Source: a virus. From it: DNA of 33,589 nucleotides. This document shows, piece by piece, positions 20,250-28,580 of this stretch. Numbering within the stretch: position 1 is the first letter of the stretch; each line of letters starts with the position of its first letter. The notes below the pieces were generated by a model. It was given only the letters and a program-made list of their open reading frames with translations, did not search any database and was not told the DNA's origin. Where the stretch lies: positions 1 through 33,589 of IMG/VR virus record IMGVR_UViG_3300021962_004212. The stretch is one strand, 5' to 3'. The position numbers and the translations under genes are program-made.

Positions 20250-22382
20250 TTAACCAAATCTTGCACGTTGCTGAATAGCTGCAATACGTTCTTGGCTGCT
20301 TGTTACATCGCTTTCCACTACATAGGCTCTTGTTGCTTGGTTACCCAAAGCATTAATAGATTGTGCGCTAATATTAGTAGTTGCTGCTTGTGGTTGAGGT
20401 GGGGCTATTGGTGCGCCAGATAAACTTGGAGCAGAAATATTAGCTGCGCCACCGCCACCGCCACCGCCTGGAACTTTAACTGCTAATATTGACTTAACAT
20501 TTTTGATACCTGCTGCAATAGCAGCACCTGCTGCAACTGCACCCAATGCTGGACCGACAATAGGTATACCTGCTAATGATTGGTAGGCTTTTTGAGCCGA
20601 TAAATAAGTGTCAATGGTAGCTTGTCCTACTGCAAATGCCTTTCCTGCTGCAGTCTCCTTACCCATCACGTCAGACAAAGAGCCTAACAAAGCAGATATT
20701 TTCTGGGCATTCTCAATCTTTGTAGCAGTTTCCTGTTTGTCTATTTCTTCCCTTGCCTTTGCATTTGCATCTAATGCTGCATTGTATTGTTCTTCTGTTA
20801 TTAAACTACTGGCATAAGCTTCTTCAACTGCAATTTGCTTTTCGTCTAATAAACTCCTTTCTAATTCTAAATCAGTAGTATTTTTTGCAATCTTTTTGTC
20901 TAAGTCAGAAAGTTCTTTTTCTGCTTGTTTCTTTTCGTCTTCTTGTGTTTTAGCAAACTTTTTTTGTAAATTTTGAAATTCAAGTTCTTCTTCTTTAGCA
21001 ATTTGCGCTGCTGCATCTTCAAGCATCTTTGCATCTTCCGCTGCTTTCTTTTCTTTTTCAGCTTGATTAATAGCATCTAAATCTGAATTAAGTTTAGTCC
21101 TTGCTGCAACTATTAATTGGTTTCTTGTATCTTCTGTTATTTTAGTGTTAGCTAAAATCTCATCTTTTTCTTTAATAAAAGCCAAATTAAGTTCTGCTCT
21201 TTTTTTATCATTTTCGTTTTTGATACTTGATAAAAATACTTGGTTTCTTAAATCAGCTATTTTTTGTAAAGCTACTTTTTCTGCCTCTAACCTTTCTTTT
21301 GCTAAAGCCTCTGCATCAGCTTTTGACTTACTTGCCCCTTGTTTGTCTATATTTTGTAAAGCTAATTGTGAACCTGCTTTGCTTTCTTGTAGTTTATTAA
21401 GTGTTGCTTCTGCTGCTTTAATTGTAGCGTCGCCATCTTTTGCTACTTGCCCAGGATCAAATACTAATTTTGCAATGCCACCTGTGAACTTATCAAGTAG
21501 ACCAAAATTTTTGCCTAATGCAGTACCAAGTGCATCTGCTGCTGCAAGTACTGCGGTAACTGGTAATGATAAAAAGTTTAGTAGCCCTTTTGTAAATTCG
21601 TAGTTTCTTTTTGCTGCTTCAACTTGTGCGTCTTTTGTAGCTTTAGCATTTGCAAGGTTTATTTTAGCAGCTTTAATTGCTTCGTCTGCTTGTTTTATTT
21701 TAAGAACTAAAATATCCTTTTCGCTTTTACCTTGAAGTTTAAGTTGATTAGATTGCCCGTCAATAGCGCTTAGCTTATCTTCTTGCGTCTTTAAGTTTTC
21801 TTGAGATTTTTCATTAAGTTTTTGTTGCTCATCACTTACTCCACCTACCAATTCTTTAATGTCGTCCCAATAAGCATAAATTGTACCTAATGCTACAACT
21901 AAAAGACCTATCCCCGTCGCACCAATAGCTCCTTTAATTGCTTTAAAAGCATTAACTGCAACAGTCTTCATATTTGTAAAAGCGTCTCTTAAATCACCTA
22001 ACTGCTCAAGACCTTGTGATAATGCAAGTGCCGATTGAACTTTTAAAAGTGTTTTTTCTACTTCTTCTCCTTCTACACCAACTAAGCCCATCGCTCCTTG
22101 AACTGCTGAGAAGCCACCAGCAACCGCTCCTAAAGTTTGTGAAAATGCTTTAAACTTTGTATCTGGGTTGAACGCGTCTATTAAAGCTTTAGAGTCGCCT
22201 ATCTGGTCTTTTAATTCAGCCGCTCTTTTTGCTGCATTTACTGCTTGTTCGGAAGTAGCACCAAACTTATCGGATAGTTCTTGTACTTCTAAAGTAGCTT
22301 CTCTTAATTGCTTTTTTAAAGAGCCTAAAGCTTGGTCTTGGTTTCCACCGACTTGTATATCAAACGTAAGTTTTTCTGCCAT
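20250..22382 (-). CDS. tail tape measure protein, 710 aa
   Basis: Long helical protein with coiled coils at the start (LKKQLREATLEVQELSDKFG) and a Lys/Glu/Ala-rich middle (about residues 360-560). Hydrophobic stretches occur at about 152-172 (IGATGIGLLVVALGTIYAYW) and 270-290. The C-terminus contains AYQSLAGIPIVGPALGAVAA and a Gly run. These are standard tape-measure features. With the usual rule of about 0.15 nm per residue, a tail near 105 nm is expected, so a siphovirus with a medium tail. It sits upstream of the head genes here, which is unusual. Confidence 0.87.
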   Translation of the reverse strand: MAEKLTFDIQVGGNQDQALGSLKKQLREATLEVQELSDKFGATSEQAVNAAKRAAELKDQIGDSKALIDAFNPDTKFKAFSQTLGAVAGGFSAVQGAMGLVGVEGEEVEKTLLKVQSALALSQGLEQLGDLRDAFTNMKTVAVNAFKAIKGAIGATGIGLLVVALGTIYAYWDDIKELVGGVSDEQQKLNEKSQENLKTQEDKLSAIDGQSNQLKLQGKSEKDILVLKIKQADEAIKAAKINLANAKATKDAQVEAAKRNYEFTKGLLNFLSLPVTAVLAAADALGTALGKNFGLLDKFTGGIAKLVFDPGQVAKDGDATIKAAEATLNKLQESKAGSQLALQNIDKQGASKSKADAEALAKERLEAEKVALQKIADLRNQVFLSSIKNENDKKRAELNLAFIKEKDEILANTKITEDTRNQLIVAARTKLNSDLDAINQAEKEKKAAEDAKMLEDAAAQIAKEEELEFQNLQKKFAKTQEDEKKQAEKELSDLDKKIAKNTTDLELERSLLDEKQIAVEEAYASSLITEEQYNAALDANAKAREEIDKQETATKIENAQKISALLGSLSDVMGKETAAGKAFAVGQATIDTYLSAQKAYQSLAGIPIVGPALGAVAAGAAIAAGIKNVKSILAVKVPGGGGGGGAANISAPSLSGAPIAPPQPQAATTNISAQSINALGNQATRAYVVESDVTSSQERIAAIQQRARFG

Positions 22383-24463
22383 TATATTGTTGGATATTTT
22401 GTGTTAATTACTTTTAAAAAGGATAGCTTAGTCGTGTTATATTCCATTGGGTTAAAGTTTTCGATTTTGTTAAGCCTAAACAATACCCCGTCTATATAAA
22501 CGTACTTGCTAAAATCTAAATTAAATATGTCTACTATATCAAGTAAACCAAAGCAGCTTAATAGCTTACTATCTTTGTTTGTTATCTCTGCAAGGTACGG
22601 ACTATGGTAATCGTTGAACACATTAAACTCCGTAAAGTTAGCAGGGCTAAATTGTATTTCTTTAGGCGCACCAAAGTTAATATCGCTTGTTGAGTTATTA
22701 GGGTCGTTTAAATGACCTGCGTAACCATAGCTTGTATAACTACCTAAGACAGTGCTTGTATTCATTATATCCCAACTTGCAACGCTCGTTATCTTTTTGG
22801 CTTGCATAATACGGATAACGCTATCCATTCTATCCTCAGCACTATTTGTATTTGACTTCTTATAAATAGCAGGGAAAACTTTGTCTTGCCCTGTTGCTTG
22901 GTATAATACAGAAGCAGCAAATATAACTTCTAAAACGTCTGTTTCTTTTACGAAATCAAACTCAGTGTCGTAGATAAAATCGCCATAACCTTCAGTGTAC
23001 TTTTTGCGGTAGTTTTCATTATAGAAATCATTGTCTTGTTTAAACTTGTAGTTATAGTAACGAGCATTTACCTCACTCATTGGCTTAATGCTTAAAGGCT
23101 TTGCACGATCTACCTTGTCAGTCCAATCTAAAGCGGTAGACGAGTTAATAGGATAAAAGTCCACATACGGAGCAATAACCAGTTCTTTATCGTTAAACTT
23201 ATTTTCATATACATATAGGTTAAACATCTTAACAATGCTTAAAAAGAAGTCCCTTTGAAATATACCTTTAGGGATTGTTTGACTTACCTTAATAGTTTCT
23301 CCTAAGTTAATTTGTACTTGTGTAGGTGTGCTTGTAGTTACTCCTACGTTACCTGTAAATATTTCAATTTCCATTAACGTACCAAGTATTTCTACTTGCA
23401 TAGTGTCTCCGCTATTAAACGTAATACCTTGAGCAGTAAAGTCACAATTAAGCATTCTTCTTACACTTGCATCAAAATCTTGTGAGGCAATTGGTAACCC
23501 GTTTTTTCTAAGTATTACAGTGTATGTAGGTTGTGCAGAATCAAAGAAATTTACAAAGCCCGTTAAGGTTATTTGTATGTTTGTAGTTAGACTTGCACCT
23601 GAATAAGTAAATAAAGTATTAGTTCCGTCAAGTGCAAAGCTACCTATGGTTACTAAAGTATATTGAACGTAAGGGTCGCTTGTTAATAGCATATCTCTAT
23701 TAATAGCAGTTGCGCTCATACTCGTATTATTCAACGCAGTTATGTTTGTCTGGTTGTTAGGAATGATAAGCCTTTTAAATAAAGGTGTATCAAAGAACGA
23801 GCAATCGAATGTATAATCTGTACCTGCAAATATCTTTTGTATATACTCCTTAACGTACAAAGCAGGTCTAAACGTTGTGTATTGAAAGTCCTTTTTAGCT
23901 ACTCCGTACCCACCTAATCCACCTGCACCTGCTCCAGTGCTAACATTCCCGTAATCAATAAGCGGATAGTAATATCCCGAACCCCCTGCGTTATCCCAAC
24001 TCGCACTAATATTAGCTACGCTATAAGTATGGTCGTATGCGCTAAAATCTAAGTCTTCTAAACGTCTATTACCTAACTGGTTAATAAAACCTCCAAGCTC
24101 TCCAAACACGCTACATTGGTATTCAATAGTTTCTTTGTCTATAACTATTTCCAATATTCTTAAAGTGCCTTTAAATATCTGCACCTTATCAATAAAGATT
24201 TTGCAGTTAGCTTGTTTAGTTACGTTGTAGTTATACCCTACGTTTGGCAGTGAATTGACTGTTACATTTGCGTTGTTAAGTTCAAAGATGTACCCAAAGA
24301 TTAGGTTATTGTTAGCCGTACCCGGTATGCTTATTGTTTTACTAAATGAAGTATTGCGACTACCGAACTCGCTTACGTCATCAATAGCGTAAGTAAACTC
24401 GGTAGATATATCCTGCAATAAATCTATCTTCTGTTCCTCGATGTATATTTCAGTGCTAATCAT
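22382..24463 (-). CDS. tail tip / baseplate protein, 693 aa
   Basis: Starts MISTEIYIEEQKIDLLQDIS; the beta-rich N-terminal part (FTYAIDDVSEFGSRNTSFSK and TISIPGTANNNLIFG) is typical of a hub-like tail-tip protein in Bacteroidota phages. Later parts include LKVINTKYPTI at the C-terminus and several beta blocks (FQRDFFLSIVKMFNLYVYEN). It follows the other tail-tip gene with a one-base overlap and precedes the tape measure. The specific role (hub or distal tail) is inferred from order and size. Confidence 0.65.
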   Translation of the reverse strand: MISTEIYIEEQKIDLLQDISTEFTYAIDDVSEFGSRNTSFSKTISIPGTANNNLIFGYIFELNNANVTVNSLPNVGYNYNVTKQANCKIFIDKVQIFKGTLRILEIVIDKETIEYQCSVFGELGGFINQLGNRRLEDLDFSAYDHTYSVANISASWDNAGGSGYYYPLIDYGNVSTGAGAGGLGGYGVAKKDFQYTTFRPALYVKEYIQKIFAGTDYTFDCSFFDTPLFKRLIIPNNQTNITALNNTSMSATAINRDMLLTSDPYVQYTLVTIGSFALDGTNTLFTYSGASLTTNIQITLTGFVNFFDSAQPTYTVILRKNGLPIASQDFDASVRRMLNCDFTAQGITFNSGDTMQVEILGTLMEIEIFTGNVGVTTSTPTQVQINLGETIKVSQTIPKGIFQRDFFLSIVKMFNLYVYENKFNDKELVIAPYVDFYPINSSTALDWTDKVDRAKPLSIKPMSEVNARYYNYKFKQDNDFYNENYRKKYTEGYGDFIYDTEFDFVKETDVLEVIFAASVLYQATGQDKVFPAIYKKSNTNSAEDRMDSVIRIMQAKKITSVASWDIMNTSTVLGSYTSYGYAGHLNDPNNSTSDINFGAPKEIQFSPANFTEFNVFNDYHSPYLAEITNKDSKLLSCFGLLDIVDIFNLDFSKYVYIDGVLFRLNKIENFNPMEYNTTKLSFLKVINTKYPTI

Positions 24464-25677
24464 TATCTAAATTGGCTTGTTAAATACTTACCTACTTCTA
24501 CTTCAATTTCAAAGTTAAATAGTTTATCTGCACTTTCTAACTTGTAGTCGTAATTTGTTACTGTTATCGTAACAGGAAAATAAGCACCAAGTACTTCCAT
24601 ATAAACAATAGGACTCGATACCAGTTGAGCCAACCAAGAATAATCTTGTTCGCTAACCCAATCAGAAGTAAGCTTATATCTATCTTTATGCTGAATAGCA
24701 TAGTTGAAAGTCGTTTCGTTATATCTGTTATATCCATCTATGTTTGTCATTTGTCCACCTACAAGCTGCCAATCGCTTCGCCTATAAGATGCCCTTTGGT
24801 ATTCGCTCGACCTTCTATTTACTAAAGCGAACTTTTTAGTGTCCCAACCCCCAAGCCTATTTAAGAACTCAAGGTTAAATTGTTGGTATTTAGGATAGCA
24901 TTTATGTCTTATCTTAATTACCCTTGTCTGCGCTCCACCTCTTTTTAAATAGAAGTTATAGCCGTAAGTATCTTCGTCTATAATCGTGCCAGATGCCCAA
25001 TCGTTTATATGCCCTGCTTGTAAGTTAAACATATTGAATTGACCGCCTAAGGTAATGTTGCCGCTAACTGTATTAGTAACTACATCGCCATCTGCTAATA
25101 CTTCAACCCACGCAGAATAACCGCCTGTTGCTATGCGTAGGAAAGTAATGTAAAAGTTATCGCCATACTCAAGGGTTATGTTATCGGTATCACGCTCAGT
25201 CAAGAAGTCGTCGGTAAAGTTTTCTAAAAGCAAATTGTCGTAATAATCAGATAGCACCAATGGGGTGTTATTCTTTGTCAAGAACACATCGGCAAACAAT
25301 GGCGGTACAAAGTTATAAGCTGAGTAACTGCCAGACGCCAAATTACTTGTTGTTATACCGCTTACTTCTTCGCCTATTCTAATATCGTAATCTACTTTAA
25401 TCTTGTCATTTGAAGCTACAAGGATTGAATTACCTGAAGGCTCAAAATAGTTAGTTACAAAGCTGCGAACCATTGGGGACGCGTTAAATACCCCATAGCT
25501 ACCCTCGGCACTTGGCGAAGGGAAAACCTTTGATCTAATTACTTGGCTTCCGTTTATATAAACATCATACACAAATTTAAAGTTTGTAGTTCCGCTATTA
25601 GTAGAACTTGATACAAACCAAAGGTTATCGTGCATCGACGAATAGGGTGCAGGGCTACTTGTTATTGTTATTGCCAT
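24463..25677 (-). CDS. distal-tail / baseplate-like protein, 404 aa
   Basis: Beta-rich protein with patterns I associate with Bacteroidota siphophage tail proteins (MAITITSSPAPYSSMHDNLW, FNLEFLNRLGGWDTKKFALV, KLFNFEIEVEVGKYL). The C-terminal part is likely a beta sandwich. Its stop overlaps the next gene's start by one base (TAATG). No catalytic motif seen. The exact baseplate role is uncertain. Confidence 0.6.
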   Translation of the reverse strand: MAITITSSPAPYSSMHDNLWFVSSSTNSGTTNFKFVYDVYINGSQVIRSKVFPSPSAEGSYGVFNASPMVRSFVTNYFEPSGNSILVASNDKIKVDYDIRIGEEVSGITTSNLASGSYSAYNFVPPLFADVFLTKNNTPLVLSDYYDNLLLENFTDDFLTERDTDNITLEYGDNFYITFLRIATGGYSAWVEVLADGDVVTNTVSGNITLGGQFNMFNLQAGHINDWASGTIIDEDTYGYNFYLKRGGAQTRVIKIRHKCYPKYQQFNLEFLNRLGGWDTKKFALVNRRSSEYQRASYRRSDWQLVGGQMTNIDGYNRYNETTFNYAIQHKDRYKLTSDWVSEQDYSWLAQLVSSPIVYMEVLGAYFPVTITVTNYDYKLESADKLFNFEIEVEVGKYLTSQFR

Positions 25678-26335
25678 TCTTACTCTCGTTAATTGTTTGC
25701 TTTATTTGTATTTGGACATCGCCACCTATTGCAAGTGCTATGTCTGCTATAAAATCTTTATTAAATATTTGTGCTATTGCCCTATCAAAGTACTTTGTAG
25801 AACGTATACCTTTTCTGTGAATACTTCTGGCTATAACAAAGGCTAAGGACTTTTTGCTTTCAATAGCCTTTGACTCTACTCCAAGCTTACTATATTTTTT
25901 AACCGATACGGCTTTTAATTTATTGTAACTTAGATATTTTTCTATTGACTTAATCGGAACTGACTTCTTAGCCGTGTCAAATTTATAAGGTGTATTTGGG
26001 TCAGCCTTTTCATTTGTTGTACCTAATACCCCTTTATTGACATAGTCATAATACTTTGAGGCTTCGCTACCTTGCTCGTAACCTACACTCAAAATGTAAG
26101 CATTACCAAATTTAGTTATTATAGGTTCTGCCGGGTTTGCTAACTTGCCAGAACTTGTAATATTTTCATCGTCTAATATTTGGGTAACCCTTTTATTAAA
26201 CGCTTCTCCATAGATTGCAAGTACCCTTTCCAATATAGGTAGGTCATTAGGGTTGACCTTGCCAAATCCTGTATCGCCTAAGCTTTGTATAAAACCTGAC
26301 TGAAGTTCTTTTATTTGTGCTTTTGCTATTCCCAC
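25655..26335 (-). CDS. tail-block protein, possible tail completion, 226 aa
   Basis: I chose the GTG at 26335 (MGIAKAQIKELQSGFIQS), because the upstream stretch from the GTG at 26374 reads as a poor hydrophobic leader. The helical basic N-terminal half and the segment LAFVIARSIHRKGIRSTKYF are a pattern I know from unnamed Bacteroidota phage tail genes. It overlaps the next gene by 23 nt. It may have a role in tail tube or neck assembly. Confidence 0.55.
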   Translation of the reverse strand: MGIAKAQIKELQSGFIQSLGDTGFGKVNPNDLPILERVLAIYGEAFNKRVTQILDDENITSSGKLANPAEPIITKFGNAYILSVGYEQGSEASKYYDYVNKGVLGTTNEKADPNTPYKFDTAKKSVPIKSIEKYLSYNKLKAVSVKKYSKLGVESKAIESKKSLAFVIARSIHRKGIRSTKYFDRAIAQIFNKDFIADIALAIGGDVQIQIKQTINESKNGNNNNK

Positions 26336-26403
26336 GCAAATAAATATACTTAACGGATAAAAATAACTAACCACACCAAAAATGGCAGGGCTTGTTTGGG
26401 GGG

Positions 26404-26568
26404 CTATTTTAATTTCCTATGTTGCTCTTTGTCGTAATCGGCTTTAGCCTTTAGGTAACTAAGCGTATTTAAGAACTGGATTGTTGCAAGTTCATAGCTT
26501 TCGTCAACTGTGATATTTTCGTGGTCGGCAACAGATTTGGCGCAATATTGCCATCCAAAGTGCTGCAT
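26404..26568 (-). CDS. tail assembly chaperone, frameshift extension or small overlapping gene, 54 aa from ATG
   Basis: Hand translation gives ATG at 26568, TAG at 26404-26406: MQHFGWQYCAKSVADHENIT and LSYLKAKADYDKEQHRKLK at the end. The frame is -1 relative to the chaperone gene and stays open upstream through residues ending RGGSNF back to the T9 run at 26675-26683. The sequence has an F-x-GW start and a helical end, like the second half of tail chaperones in related phages. It is most likely joined to the upstream gene by -1 frameshifting (fusion of about 252 aa). An independent 54-aa gene is the alternative. Confidence 0.6.
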   Translation of the reverse strand: MQHFGWQYCAKSVADHENITVDESYELATIQFLNTLSYLKAKADYDKEQHRKLK

Positions 26569-27161
26569 AAAATTTGAACCGCCTCTTGTGCTGACTCCGG
26601 ACTCATTCCCTTCGACATCATTTCCTGTATCAAATAAGCCTGAGAAACTTCTATCCAGTTTCTGTATACTTGATAAAAAAAAACAACCGAATGATATATG
26701 TGAACAAAGTTCGAGGCTTGTAGGTCGGCTGCATATTCGCTATGCTTGGCTGCATCGTAGGTATCGTCTACCCATCTTCCGTACCAAGTTTTCTTTTGAG
26801 GCATAACCATTGAGGCTGCTAACTTGTGTAGGTTGCTAATTAAGTCAGTGCTAAATACCTTGCTTTCGATATATCTGGCAGCTTTGATTTGTTGCACGTC
26901 ATAAACAAAGCGGTAACGTTTGCCGTTTACCTCGGTGTACTTAACAGGCTTACCTTCTATCTTATCGTCTAAAAAACTAAGTGTTGCCCTTAGATTATTG
27001 AACTGGCTAATTGATAAGCTATCTACCTGAGTATCGGTTAGGTTGTAGATTATACCTACAAGTTTACTTTCCACGTCTAAGTTAGTCCAATCCTTTTCAG
27101 GCTTTGTAACTATTGGATAAATTTGTTGGTACTGCCAAATTGTTAATTCGTTCCAAGTCAT
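26469..27161 (-). CDS. tail assembly chaperone (short form), 230 aa
   Basis: Starts MTWNELTIWQYQQIYPIVTK and carries ESKLVGIIYNLTDTQVDSLS and the block NLHKLAASMVMPQKKTWYGR. The patterns recall tail-assembly chaperone proteins of other Bacteroidota phages, coded just before tail genes and the tape measure. The 0-frame ends after NLLPTTKISQLTKAMNLQQS. A slip in the T9 run at residues 160-163 would give an alternative long form. The ATG overlaps the stop of the upstream gene (ATGA). Confidence 0.65.
   Translation of the reverse strand: MTWNELTIWQYQQIYPIVTKPEKDWTNLDVESKLVGIIYNLTDTQVDSLSISQFNNLRATLSFLDDKIEGKPVKYTEVNGKRYRFVYDVQQIKAARYIESKVFSTDLISNLHKLAASMVMPQKKTWYGRWVDDTYDAAKHSEYAADLQASNFVHIYHSVVFFYQVYRNWIEVSQAYLIQEMMSKGMSPESAQEAVQILCSTLDGNIAPNLLPTTKISQLTKAMNLQQSSS
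26675..26683 (-). other. putative -1 frameshift slippery run (T9 on the minus strand)
   Basis: In the chaperone gene the codons GTT TTT TTT TAT contain a run of nine T, with a T-TTT-TTT slip site of the classical X-XXY-YYZ type. A shift by -1 enters a frame that is open to the TAG at 26404. The position, in the last third of the chaperone gene, agrees with gpG/gpGT-type recoding of siphophages. A polymerase slip or sequencing error in the homopolymer is the main alternative. Confidence 0.55.
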
Positions 27162-27358
27162 AATTTTTCTATTTCGGTTTTAACTTCTTTCCACCATTGT
27201 TTTGCTATGCAGTTTTCGTCTTCGTCAAAGCTAATCGGGTTAGCTTCTATTATTTCGTCTACTGCTATTAAGGCGCATTGTTTAGCGCATTCATAATTTA
27301 TATTATGAAATTCATAGTATTTGTCTACTAAATCTTCAGCCTTTTCTTTTGGTGTCAT
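27158..27358 (-). CDS. hypothetical protein, 66 aa
   Basis: I chose the ATG at 27358 (MTPKEKAEDLVDKYYEFHNI); a TTG six codons upstream would extend it slightly. The pattern with CAKQCALIAVDEIIEANP and WWKEVKTEIEKL is common in small phage proteins of Bacteroidota, with unknown function. It is helical and acidic. It joins the next gene in an ATGA overlap. Confidence 0.7.
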   Translation of the reverse strand: MTPKEKAEDLVDKYYEFHNINYECAKQCALIAVDEIIEANPISFDEDENCIAKQWWKEVKTEIEKL

Positions 27359-27464
27359 TGTTTTTGTCTTGTTCAAGTATCTTATTGCTTTGATCTATTA
27401 ATCGCACCCATACTATTGAGATAAGGGTTGCTGAGATTAAAGAACATATTATTGCTACTATCAT
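27336..27464 (-). CDS. tiny single-pass membrane protein, 42 aa
   Basis: ATG at 27464, TGA at 27336-27338: MIVAIICSLISATLISIVWV followed by a charged tail (RLIDQSNKILEQDKNNDTKR). It overlaps the previous small gene in an ATGA junction and the next gene by 23 nt. One N-terminal membrane helix. Function unknown. Confidence 0.65.
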   Translation of the reverse strand: MIVAIICSLISATLISIVWVRLIDQSNKILEQDKNNDTKRKG

Positions 27465-27541
27465 TTTGTTTGTTTATACATATCCCTAATTTCTATTATA
27501 GCTATCGTTACTATAATTATTGCAAATGGTAAAAGTATCAT
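27461..27541 (-). CDS. tiny membrane peptide, 26 aa
   Basis: ATG at 27541, TGA at 27461-27463, both overlapping neighbours in ATGA junctions. The product is MILLPFAIIIVTIAIIEIRD plus MYKQTK. One membrane helix with a basic end. The back-to-back coupled start and stop make translation credible despite the size. Confidence 0.55.
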   Translation of the reverse strand: MILLPFAIIIVTIAIIEIRDMYKQTK

Positions 27542-27633
27542 TTGAATTGTTTTATCATATATACAATATGCCCACCGATGTAAGCTACTGCAAACAAAGG
27601 TAAGCAAATTGTAAAGAAGTATAATATTTTTAT
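27538..27633 (-). CDS. tiny membrane protein with probable non-AUG start, about 31 aa
   Basis: The frame from the ATA at 27633 to the TGA at 27538-27540 reads (M)KILYFFTICLPLFAVAYI plus GGHIVYMIKQFK. The ATA overlaps the upstream stop in a TAATA junction, a variant of the TAATG seen at many gene pairs here. ATT and ATC codons just upstream are alternative rare starts. The stop is fused to the next start (ATGA). The first ATG inside would leave only six residues. Confidence 0.45.
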   Translation of the reverse strand: MKILYFFTICLPLFAVAYIGGHIVYMIKQFK

Positions 27634-28178
27634 TACTTTAATGATACGGCTACTGAGGTTGTGCTACTCTTAGCAGGTGGGTAAACTCTGGTAACTTCGC
27701 CAGTAACTCCGTTTATAATGTCAAGTCCTTGATGCGGAACTTTTTTAAGGAACTCTTCCATATCCTTTTTGGCTTTGGCTGCGCTATTGTACTCGGTCAT
27801 TATCTCGTCGTAGGCAGGGCTTTCACATTTAGTATAATCATATTTAACCCCGACCTCTCGAATGTTAAACTTAGCACTCATATACTCAAAATCCTTGCCA
27901 TTAAGTACGGCTGCTTGTAATACTGCATCTTTATAGTCCTTACTTGCTTTTAAGGTCTCAAGCATATCTTCTAAGGCTTTAACCTGGAGATGCGTTTTTA
28001 ACGGGTCAAGTTCCCCATTGTTTAAGCGTTCAATTAATTGGTGGGTAAACTCCACTCGTTGCTCTTTTGTTGTTTCGAAGATTTGTTGTAATTCCATTGT
28101 GTTTATTGTTTGGTTATATAATCCGTCTTGTTCGTCTAACTCCATAATGTCTATAATGTGCTGCTTTGTGTCGCTCAT
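27633..28178 (-). CDS. conserved phage protein of unknown function, 181 aa
   Basis: The patterns ERLNNGELDPLKTHLQVKAL, GVKYDYTKCESPAYDEIMTE and VYPPAKSSTTSVAVSLK are typical of a protein found in many Bacteroidota phages without a known role. It is helical and charged, with a Thr/Ser-rich strand at the end. Its ATG is in an ATGA overlap with the preceding gene. It may act in DNA handling or be virion-associated. Confidence 0.65.
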   Translation of the reverse strand: MSDTKQHIIDIMELDEQDGLYNQTINTMELQQIFETTKEQRVEFTHQLIERLNNGELDPLKTHLQVKALEDMLETLKASKDYKDAVLQAAVLNGKDFEYMSAKFNIREVGVKYDYTKCESPAYDEIMTEYNSAAKAKKDMEEFLKKVPHQGLDIINGVTGEVTRVYPPAKSSTTSVAVSLK

Positions 28179-28387
28179 ATTGTTTCGGGTTTATAATTAT
28201 CAATATCAAAGTAGCCAATCTTAAAGCTGCTCGGCTCTCGTCTTAATCTGCGCTTGGCAGGTTCGTAGCCTTTGCTCTGGCAGTACGTTAGTATCTCTAA
28301 ATATGTCGCATCTATGTTGCACATCATTATACTAATGGGTTCTGTTGCGTAATATTTGTCTATGTATTCTTTGCTTAGTTTTGTCAT
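28175..28387 (-). CDS. hypothetical protein, 70 aa
   Basis: MTKLSKEYIDKYYATEPISI, then MMCNIDATYLEILTYCQSKG and a strongly basic patch KRRLRRE followed by SSFKIGYFDIDNYKPE. No family recognised. The basic patch may bind nucleic acid. It overlaps the previous small gene by 56 nt in another frame, and its stop overlaps the start of the next gene. Confidence 0.6.
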   Translation of the reverse strand: MTKLSKEYIDKYYATEPISIMMCNIDATYLEILTYCQSKGYEPAKRRLRREPSSFKIGYFDIDNYKPETI

Positions 28388-28469
28388 TGTATTGTTTTAG
28401 TGTGTAATCGGTTAAGGCTGCCATTACAAAGCCTGTTGCAATAAGCAGGAAGCAGATAGCGTAAATCAT
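28332..28469 (-). CDS. small membrane protein, 45 aa
   Basis: ATG at 28469, TAG at 28332-28334: MIYAICFLLIATGFVMAALT followed by a basic tail (QRIHRQILRNRTH at the end). The ATG overlaps the stop of the preceding peptide gene (ATGA). The last 56 nt overlap the next gene. One N-terminal membrane helix. Confidence 0.5.
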   Translation of the reverse strand: MIYAICFLLIATGFVMAALTDYTLKQYNDKTKQRIHRQILRNRTH

Positions 28470-28552
28470 TTTGCGTATACGTCTTGAAGTTGCCCAATAA
28501 GGTAACAAGCTACTAAAAATACGGCTAATAATTGTGCGGTTTCTTTTTTCAT
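28466..28552 (-). CDS. tiny membrane peptide, 28 aa, first gene after promoter P2
   Basis: ATG at 28552, TGA at 28466-28468: MKKETAQLLAVFLVACYLIG plus QLQDVYAK. One short membrane helix. The leader before the ATG contains CAAAACACAAA, shared with P1. It is the first reading frame of the transcript from P2, so it may be a short leader peptide as well as a protein. Confidence 0.6.
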   Translation of the reverse strand: MKKETAQLLAVFLVACYLIGQLQDVYAK

Positions 28553-28580
28553 TGTGTTTGTGTTTTGATTAAATAATAAC

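Noticed and set aside
21145-21603. 152-codon plus-strand frame inside the tape measure gene
   Set aside because: Low-complexity Ser/Ala/Leu shadow of a repetitive helical gene; no domain, no promoter, and opposite to all other genes.
25655-26374. Longer 239-aa start of the tail-block protein at 26374
   Set aside because: The extra N-terminus (MVSYFYPLSIFICV) is not like the family and starts with GTG. The later GTG at 26335 gives a more natural MGIAKAQ start.
26510-26806. 98-codon plus-strand frame over the chaperone slip region
   Set aside because: No family, no start context. The minus strand already carries two coding-like frames here.
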